Origin: an uncultured Chloroflexota bacterium
GTDB taxonomy: Bacteria; Chloroflexota; Anaerolineae; Anaerolineales; Villigracilaceae
DNA: 14,336 nucleotides
Direction of reading: 5' to 3'
Assembly (NCBI GenBank): GCA_903837815.1
Contig: CAILWD010000600.1
Span: forward strand, 1 to 14,336
Each line of letters starts with the position of its first letter. Within the stretch, counting starts at the first letter, position 1. The notes below the pieces were generated by a model. That model was not told the DNA's origin, ran no database searches, and saw nothing but the letters and a program-made list of their open reading frames with translations. The translations under genes and the position numbers were made by a program. Below are positions 1 to 4,194 of this stretch, piece after piece.

Positions 1-230
1 AGCGTGGTCTTGCCGCTGCCTGATTTTCCCGTAACGACCAGAAACTCGCCCTGAAAGATTTGCAGGTCGATGCCGTTTAAAGCGGTGACAGAACCCGCCA
101 GGCTGTTATAGACCTTGACCACGGAGCGGAGTTCGATGAGCGGTTCGCGGAGTCCAAAGTCTCCAGACTTTGGACTTGCAAAATCAGGAGATTTTGCAGT
201 CCGAGGGTTAGCGGTTGGCGAATTCATCAT
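1..230 (-). CDS. ABC transporter ATP-binding protein, N-terminal part (cut by window edge)
   Basis: This is the nucleotide-binding subunit of an ABC transporter of the MacB/LolD/FtsE type; only about 76 codons are visible. Beta-strand 1 (LIELRSVVKVY, about residues 31-41) and Walker A (GKSGSGKTT, about 68-76) are clear, and the gene runs off the left edge. Two ATGs lie in tandem (230 and 227); GGGAGG at 235-240 is the ribosome binding site, and its spacing (7 nt) favours the second. The start overlaps the end of the upstream ATPase gene by about 20 bp in another frame, so the two are translationally coupled. The proteins are clear paralogues, suggesting two ATPases serving one FtsX/MacB-type permease system, presumably encoded beyond the edge. 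Residues 11-26 (TAKSPDFASPKSGDFG) are encoded by two tight palindromes and look like a repeat inserted in frame before the fold begins. Confidence 0.85.
   Translation of the reverse strand, partial: MMNSPTANPRTAKSPDFASPKSGDFGLREPLIELRSVVKVYNSLAGSVTALNGIDLQIFQGEFLVVTGKSGSGKTT
151..198. repeat. Two adjacent short palindromes inside an ABC ATPase N-terminus
   Basis: Palindrome one: AGTCCAAAGTCT (151-162), loop CC, AGACTTTGGACT (165-176), perfect 12-bp arms. Palindrome two: TGCAAAATC (177-185), loop AGGA, GATTTTGCA (190-198), perfect 9-bp arms. Both are read in frame as the low-complexity N-terminus of the partial ABC ATPase gene. The core GACTTTGGACT recurs at 7803-7813, so this is probably a dispersed repeat and not a local hairpin only. 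Confidence 0.75.
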
Positions 231-945
231 CAATCCTCCCGTCCACAATGCGGATCGTGCGTTGGGCGCGCTCGGCGAGTTCGTTGTCGTGCGTGACCAT
301 GAGGATGGTCTTGCCTGAAGCCGCGAGATTTTCAAACAAGCCAAAGACCATCTCGGTGGATTTTGAATCGAGGTTACCTGTCGGCTCGTCGGCGGTGAGC
401 AGGACGGGATTGTTCGCCAGCGCGCGGGCAATCGCCACGCATTGCTGTTGTCCGCCAGAGAGGGCGCTCGGCAGGTGATGAGCATGTTCCGCCATGCCGA
501 CCAACTCAAGCAGGTGCATCGCCTGATCGGGACGTTCGACACGGGGGTAATGTCGGCCGTAATCCATAGCCAGCAGGATGTTCTCGGCGGCGGTCAGCGT
601 AGGCAGGAGTTGGAAGAACTGGAAGATGACACCCACAGATTGTCCGCGCCAGACGGCGATCTGTTCCTCGTTGAGATTGTGAACCGCAGTGCCATCCACG
701 ACGACTTCGCCCGAAGTGGGTCGGTCAATGCCCGTGATGACGTTAATCAACGTGGACTTGCCGCTGCCTGATTTGCCGATAATCGAAACAAAAGCGCCCG
801 ACTCGACGCGCAAGTCCACGCCTTTGAGCGCGGTAAACGTCCCTGCCGAGCCGCGATAGGTCTTGACCACCTGACGTAATTCAACGAGGTTTGCGTCAGG
901 GGTTGAGATTTGATTGGCTTTGGGGCGTGAATTGAGTTCGAGCAT
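208..945 (-). CDS. ABC transporter ATP-binding protein (MacB/LolD/FtsE-like)
   Basis: This 245-residue cytoplasmic ATPase powers an ABC system of the lipoprotein-release/MacB/FtsX class. All functional motifs are present: Walker A GKSGSGKST (57-65), Q-loop Gln109 in VIFQFFQLLPTLTA, signature LSGGQ (162-166), Walker B with catalytic Glu in ADEPTGNLD (185-193), and switch His219 in THD. These motifs and the length fit the family. One oddity: the segment after the signature is QQCVAIARAL where the family nearly always has QQRVAIARAL, so an otherwise almost invariant Arg is Cys169. The start ATG has AGGT about 8 nt upstream. The first 20 residues precede the conserved fold and may be a loose extension. 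The gene is transcribed with the partial ABC gene that overlaps its end; a possible -10 (TATATT, minus strand, 964-969) lies upstream. The substrate cannot be told from sequence. Confidence 0.93.
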   Translation of the reverse strand: MLELNSRPKANQISTPDANLVELRQVVKTYRGSAGTFTALKGVDLRVESGAFVSIIGKSGSGKSTLINVITGIDRPTSGEVVVDGTAVHNLNEEQIAVWRGQSVGVIFQFFQLLPTLTAAENILLAMDYGRHYPRVERPDQAMHLLELVGMAEHAHHLPSALSGGQQQCVAIARALANNPVLLTADEPTGNLDSKSTEMVFGLFENLAASGKTILMVTHDNELAERAQRTIRIVDGRIDDEFANR

Positions 946-1026
946 GGTGATTACCTATTGCTTAATATACGCGCAAAGAAGAAATTTGTTGGCGCTCAAA
1001 GGGAGCAGAAAAGGAGTATTTTCCCA

Positions 1027-1061
1027 TTCGTAGGGACGCAGCGGCGCTGCGCCCCTACGAA
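1027..1061. repeat. REP-like hairpin, GTAGGG type
   Basis: Left arm 1027-1043 (TTCGTAGGGACGCAGCG) pairs with right arm 1045-1061 (CGCTGCGCCCCTACGAA); 16 of 17 positions are complementary and the exception is A against C. It lies between the dehydrogenase stop and the ABC gene start. No T-run follows it in the direction of transcription (minus), so it looks more like a dispersed REP palindrome than a rho-independent terminator, though it could protect the 3' end of the mRNA. It shares its GTAGGG/CCCTAC ends with the elements around the RAYT gene at 3331-3894. Confidence 0.8.
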
Positions 1062-1068
1062 ATGTAAA

Positions 1069-2034
1069 TTACCCATACACCTGCGGATTGAAGCAATTGG
1101 GCAGGCGCTCGCCTTTCAGACCCGCCACCAAATTCTGCGCGGCAAGCAGGGACATCATGTCGCGGGTCTTTTTGCTGGCGCTGCCGAGGTGCGGGACGAT
1201 GAGACAGTTCTCCAATTCCAACAGCGGACAGTCCATCGGCAACGGCTCAGGGTCGGTGACATCCAGCGCGGCGGCGAAAATCTGGTTCGATTTCAGCGCG
1301 TGGTACAAAGCGGATTGGTCGAGGACTCCGCCCCGCGCCGCGTTGACCAAGACCGCGTTCGGTTTCATCTTCGATAGAAATTCAGCGTTGACCAGATGTT
1401 TGGTTTCCGCGTTTAACGGGACATGGATCGAAACAAAATCGGATTCGCGCAGAAGGGTGTCGAGGTCAACGGGTTGGGCGTTGCAGGCGGGTTGGGCGGT
1501 TGGGTCGTGATAAATCACGCGCAAATCAAACCCTTGGGCGCGTTTGGCAACTGCCTGACCGATTCGTCCGAAGCCAACGATTCCCAATGTGGCGCCAACC
1601 AAATCCGCGCCGAGGAGCAGGGACGGACTCCACGTCACCCATTTGCCAGCACGCAAATATCTTTCGCCTTCGGCGATTCGTCTCGCGGCGGCAAGCAGGA
1701 GGGCGAAGGTCTGGTCGGCAGTGGCATCGGTGAGAACCCCAGGCGTGTTGCCCACAGGAATTCCGCGCGCGGTGGCGGCGGGGATGTCAATATGATCCAC
1801 GCCGACAGACATGCTGCTGATGACCTTCAACTGCGGGCCGATGGCGTCCATCAATTCAGCGTCCACTTTTTCGGTGAGCAGGCAGAGCAAGCCATCCGCG
1901 CCACGCGCCCGCTCGATGAGTTCATTCCGCGAGGGAGGCTGGTCGGCAGTCCAAAGATCGAAGTGGGGAAAATGCTCACGGAGCAGAATCAAGCCAGGGT
2001 CGGGGATGATTCGGGTTACAAAAATTTTAGCCAT
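1069..2034 (-). CDS. D-2-hydroxyacid dehydrogenase, glyoxylate/hydroxypyruvate reductase-like
   Basis: A 321-residue NAD(P)H-dependent oxidoreductase of the D-isomer-specific 2-hydroxyacid dehydrogenase family, expected to reduce glyoxylate or hydroxypyruvate in the cytoplasm. The Rossmann nucleotide loop is GFGRIG (154-159). The acidic residue in YHDP (Asp177) favours NADH over NADPH. The catalytic triad is visible: Arg234 (NAARGGVL), Glu263 (DPEPLP) and His282 (PHLGSAS). The substrate loop SVGVDHID (76-83) and the C-terminal stretch TRDMMSLLAAQNLVAGL closely resemble the human GRHPR pattern as I remember it. The length is normal for the family. There is no Shine-Dalgarno before ATG 2034; instead a TATACT -10 box ends 6 nt upstream, so the mRNA is probably leaderless. 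It is divergent from the thioesterase gene. The exact substrate (glyoxylate, hydroxypyruvate or another 2-keto acid) is inferred. Confidence 0.92.
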   Translation of the reverse strand: MAKIFVTRIIPDPGLILLREHFPHFDLWTADQPPSRNELIERARGADGLLCLLTEKVDAELMDAIGPQLKVISSMSVGVDHIDIPAATARGIPVGNTPGVLTDATADQTFALLLAAARRIAEGERYLRAGKWVTWSPSLLLGADLVGATLGIVGFGRIGQAVAKRAQGFDLRVIYHDPTAQPACNAQPVDLDTLLRESDFVSIHVPLNAETKHLVNAEFLSKMKPNAVLVNAARGGVLDQSALYHALKSNQIFAAALDVTDPEPLPMDCPLLELENCLIVPHLGSASKKTRDMMSLLAAQNLVAGLKGERLPNCFNPQVYG

Positions 2035-2054
2035 GCCCAGAGTATAATCCGCGC
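2035..2054. promoter_or_regulatory. Divergent promoter with shared -10 box; both transcripts predicted leaderless
   Basis: The 20-bp gap between two divergent ATGs holds AGTATAAT (2041-2048). Plus strand: TATAAT occupies 2043-2048, so the usual +1 (hexamer's last base taken as -7) falls on 2055, the A of the thioesterase ATG. Minus strand: TATACT occupies 2046-2041, so +1 falls on 2034, the A of the dehydrogenase ATG. Neither gene has a Shine-Dalgarno. For the minus direction TTGATT (2068-2063) is a fair -35 with a 16-bp spacer; no good plus-strand -35 is evident. The two promoters overlap and probably exclude each other. Confidence 0.7.
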
Positions 2055-2531
2055 ATGTCCAAAATCAAACAACCAAATTCACGTCATTGTTTCATCTGCG
2101 GCTTGGAAAATCCAGTCGGTTTGCATTTGCACATTTACGAAACCGAGCCTGGAGTCGTCGAGACGCAGTACGTCGCGCCCGAATATTTTCAGGGATACCC
2201 TGGCGTTTTGCACGGCGGCATTGTCGCGGCAATCATCGACGAAGTTTCGGGACGGGCGCAGATGGGCAGCGACCCACTCAATCCGCGATTCATGTTTACT
2301 GGAAAACTCGAAGTGAAATATCGCAAGAACGTGCCAACCGGCAAAGCGCTGAAAATCGTCGGCAAGGCAACCAAGAGCAAGCGCAACGTCGCCGAGGCAT
2401 GGGCGGGGATTTACGACGCCGAGACCGACGAACTGCTGGCGGAGGGTTCGACGGTTTCGATTGACGTGCCGAAGGAACAAATGGATATGTCACGGTTGGA
2501 AGAATTGGGTTGGAAAGTTTATCCCGACTAG
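2055..2531 (+). CDS. PaaI/4HBT-type hotdog thioesterase
   Basis: A 158-residue single-domain hotdog-fold protein, probably hydrolysing acyl-CoA thioesters in the cytoplasm. It begins with the CFICGLENPVGLHL segment (12-25) typical of one branch of small PaaI-like thioesterases. The core motif PGVLHGGIVAAIIDEV (49-64) contains the HGG turn and the acidic residues of the hotdog helix that activate water or bind CoA. The strand KLEVKYRKNVPTG (about 84-96) and C-terminal strands complete the fold. The two N-terminal Cys (12, 15) with His11 could bind metal, but this is speculative. There is no ribosome binding site; the ATG coincides with the predicted transcription start. It is divergent from a GRHPR-like reductase. 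The native acyl group is unknown. Confidence 0.88.
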   Translation: MSKIKQPNSRHCFICGLENPVGLHLHIYETEPGVVETQYVAPEYFQGYPGVLHGGIVAAIIDEVSGRAQMGSDPLNPRFMFTGKLEVKYRKNVPTGKALKIVGKATKSKRNVAEAWAGIYDAETDELLAEGSTVSIDVPKEQMDMSRLEELGWKVYPD

Positions 2532-2537
2532 AAGTTG

Positions 2538-2550
2538 AGTAGACAAGGAA
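2538..2550. repeat. Short copy of AGTAGACAAGGAA dispersed repeat
   Basis: AGTAGACAAGGAA lies between the thioesterase stop and the -35 region of the next gene. Related strings occur at 8327-8357 and 10271-10302 inside the XDH-family gene. The short length makes this copy the weakest of the three. Confidence 0.4.
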
Positions 2551-2599
2551 TGACAGCGTTTTTTCCTTTAACGTATAATACGGACAAACATTATGGAGG
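2550..2599 (+). promoter_or_regulatory. Sigma70-type promoter and RBS of the FAD-subunit gene
   Basis: ATGACA (2550-2555) and TATAAT (2574-2579) are separated by 18 bp, giving a predicted start near 2586 and a leader of about 20 nt. GGAGG (2595-2599) sits 6 nt before ATG 2606. This is the clearest conventional promoter-RBS pair in the window and supports a new transcription unit here. Confidence 0.65.
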
Positions 2600-2605
2600 C
2601 ACAGG

Positions 2606-3334
2606 ATGATCACAACCTATCACCGACCACAGACAATGAACGAAGCGCTTGCGCTTTTGAATCAACCCAACACGCTGCCGCTTGGAGGCGGAACTCTTCT
2701 CTCCAAGCCGACGATTGACTCTGTTGCCGTTGTGGACTTACAAGCCCTCGGTCTGGATTCGCTCCGCGTCGAAGGGAATGACCTCAAAGTCGGCGCGACC
2801 TGCACCCTGCAAGCCTTGTACGAGTCGGAGCATTGCCCTGCCGCGTTAAAGACCGCGCTCAAACTCGAAGCGCCGCTCAACATCCGCAACACCGCAACCG
2901 TGGCTGGGACTTTGGTCTCCAGCGATGGGCGCTCCCCGTTTGCTGCGGCGTTGCTGGCGATGGACGCGAAGGTTACAGTGGTCAGTAACCAGACATCAGT
3001 AATCAGTGTGGGCGAATATTTGCTGTCGAAGCCAAAGGGCTTGATTACGCAAGTTGCGATTCCGCTCAATGTGAAATTTGCTTTTGAATACGTCGCCAAG
3101 ACTCCGCTCGATAAGCCGATGGTATCGGCTTCCGTCGCCCAGTGGAATTCGGGACGTACCCGCCTTGTCCTCGGCGGCTACGGCAAAACTCCCATGCTGG
3201 CAATGGACGGCACTGAGGCGGACGGAATCGAATCCGCCGCGAAGAATGCCTACCACGAAGCGCAGGATGAATGGGCGTCCGCTGAATATCGCATGGATGT
3301 GGCGGCGACGCTGGCGCGTCGGTGTCTGGCGTAG
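2606..3334 (+). CDS. FAD-binding subunit of a xanthine dehydrogenase-family (CoxM/XdhB-like) hydroxylase
   Basis: This 242-residue subunit would carry FAD and pass electrons from a molybdenum hydroxylase to its acceptor. The FAD diphosphate loop PLGGGTLLS (25-33) and second FAD motif IRNTATVAGTLV (93-104) are present. The latter has VAG where most relatives have GGN or GGE. The C-terminal flavin-family domain ends with EWASAEYRMDVAATLARR (222-239). It is slightly shorter than the usual 260-290 residues. Its natural partner is the fused Fe-S/Mo protein at 7841-10885, 4.5 kb downstream on the same strand. The insertion of a RAYT transposase, a peptidase and an unknown gene between them suggests a split operon. 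Residues about 125-135 are encoded by a small repeat (2976-3008). The stop TAG (3332-3334) lies within the first base pairs of the REP-like block that begins at 3331. Confidence 0.88.
   Translation: MITTYHRPQTMNEALALLNQPNTLPLGGGTLLSKPTIDSVAVVDLQALGLDSLRVEGNDLKVGATCTLQALYESEHCPAALKTALKLEAPLNIRNTATVAGTLVSSDGRSPFAAALLAMDAKVTVVSNQTSVISVGEYLLSKPKGLITQVAIPLNVKFAFEYVAKTPLDKPMVSASVAQWNSGRTRLVLGGYGKTPMLAMDGTEADGIESAAKNAYHEAQDEWASAEYRMDVAATLARRCLA
2976..3008. repeat. CAGTAAYCAG-type repeat inside the FAD subunit gene
   Basis: The stretch contains GTCAGTAACCAG and ATCAGTAATCAGTG, tandem variants of a CAGTAA-CAG unit. It is read in frame as VVSNQTSVISV between two secondary structure elements. The composition differs from the surrounding coding sequence and it looks like a short repeat accepted into a loop. 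Confidence 0.5.
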
Positions 3335-3470
3335 GGATGGGTCTGGCGGTGACATCCCCTGCCGTGAATTTTGGCGTAGGGATGGGTCTCTCGTGCGGAC
3401 AAAGTTAACTTGCCTAACAAGTATCTGGTTATCGGAGACGCCTGCGCTATCCAGCAAGACCCATCCCTAC
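3331..3470. repeat. 140-bp REP-like block upstream of the RAYT gene (45-bp segment plus 95-bp inverted-repeat unit)
   Basis: GTAGGGATGGGTCT occurs at 3331-3344 and 3376-3389, and its perfect reverse complement at 3457-3470. The 95-bp unit 3376-3470 is therefore bounded by 14-bp terminal inverted repeats. Read on the minus strand it matches the unit at 3800-3894 at 75 of 95 positions without gaps (counted by hand). The preceding 45-bp segment (3331-3375) carries one copy of the end sequence, as does its counterpart at 3755-3799. The block supplies the stop codon of the FAD subunit gene and ends 7 bp before the transposase ATG. Confidence 0.85.
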
Positions 3471-3477
3471 AATAACC

Positions 3478-4173
3478 ATGCAAAAATATGACCCGCAAAT
3501 TCACCATCGTCGTTCCATTCGACTGAAAGGCTACGATTATTCGCAGGCGGGCGCGTATTTTGTCACGATTTGCGTACACCAGCGCGAATGCCTGCTGGGA
3601 GAGATAGTCAACGGCGAAATGCGATTATCGCGGTTTGGGAAGATTGTCCGATACGCATGGCTGGATTTGCCCAAACATTATCCGCATGTGGTTTTGGACG
3701 CGTTTTGCATTATGCCGAACCACGTCCATTTTGTTATCGTGTTGATTGACGATGGTAGGGATGGGTCTTCCAGATTGAGCAAGGTGTCTTTACCCGCAGG
3801 TAGGGATGGGTCTTGCAAGATAGTGCAGACATCCCCGATAACCAAAGACTTGTTAACGGAGACATCTTCACCCGCACAGGAGACCCATCCCTACGCCCGC
3901 CACCCATTATCCGAGGTGATTCGCGCCTTCAAATCCTTCTCAGCAAAACGAATCAACGCATTAGGAAAGACAACCTATAGCCCCTTCTGGCAAAAAAATT
4001 ACTACGAACACGTCATCCGCAACGACCGCGCCTGGAACGCAATCGACTGGTACATCATCAACAACCCGCTCCACTGGCAACTGGACAGGGATAACCTGCA
4101 AAACAAACTCCCGCCGCCAGAAACCAACGACGACTATATCCAAGACATCCAATCGTTGACCGAGAAATTCTAA
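3478..4173 (+). CDS. REP-associated tyrosine transposase (RAYT, IS200-like Y1 family)
   Basis: This 231-residue single-strand DNA transposase is of the Y1 HUH superfamily, in the branch linked to REP palindromes. The family N-terminus is recognisable (RRSIRLKGYDYSQAGAYFVT, about 11-30). The metal-binding HUH motif is MPNHVHFVIV (79-88; His82 and His84). The catalytic tyrosine region is FWQKNYYEHVIRND (170-183), with Tyr176 the likely nucleophile, followed by the conserved WYIINNPLHW. Residues about 93-141 are an in-frame insert encoded by REP-like DNA (3755-3894), reading GRDGSS, GRDGSC and ETHPYA at the repeated ends. They separate the HUH strand from the helix LSEVIRAFKSFSAKRIN. The frame is intact and all catalytic residues are present, so it may be active. 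The expected substrate is the GTAGGGATGGGTCT-ended elements beside it. ATG 3478 has no strong RBS. Confidence 0.92.
   Translation: MQKYDPQIHHRRSIRLKGYDYSQAGAYFVTICVHQRECLLGEIVNGEMRLSRFGKIVRYAWLDLPKHYPHVVLDAFCIMPNHVHFVIVLIDDGRDGSSRLSKVSLPAGRDGSCKIVQTSPITKDLLTETSSPAQETHPYARHPLSEVIRAFKSFSAKRINALGKTTYSPFWQKNYYEHVIRNDRAWNAIDWYIINNPLHWQLDRDNLQNKLPPPETNDDYIQDIQSLTEKF
3755..3894. repeat. 140-bp REP-like block inside the RAYT gene (45-bp segment plus 95-bp inverted-repeat unit)
   Basis: GTAGGGATGGGTCT lies at 3755-3768 and 3800-3813, with its reverse complement at 3881-3894. The spacing (45 then 95 bp) is identical to the block at 3331-3470, while the 95-bp unit is in the opposite orientation. The whole block is read in frame within the transposase, in the variable loop between the HUH motif and the following helix. 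Many differences between the two 95-bp copies are transitions, suggesting an old duplication. Confidence 0.85.
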
Positions 4174-4194
4174 AATATCGAACCAAGAGACCCC

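Noticed and set aside
1027..1061. Rho-independent terminator for the dehydrogenase gene
   Set aside because: The hairpin is strong but no T-run follows on the minus strand; it was kept as a REP-like repeat.
1423..2316. A 297-codon plus-strand open frame
   Set aside because: It covers the antisense of the 2-hydroxyacid dehydrogenase and runs into the thioesterase gene in another frame; no motifs.
3331..3894. Possible CRISPR array from repeated GTAGGGATGGGTCT
   Set aside because: The repeats are 14 bp, occur in both orientations, have spacing 45 and 95 bp, and overlap a transposase gene. This fits REP elements and not CRISPR.
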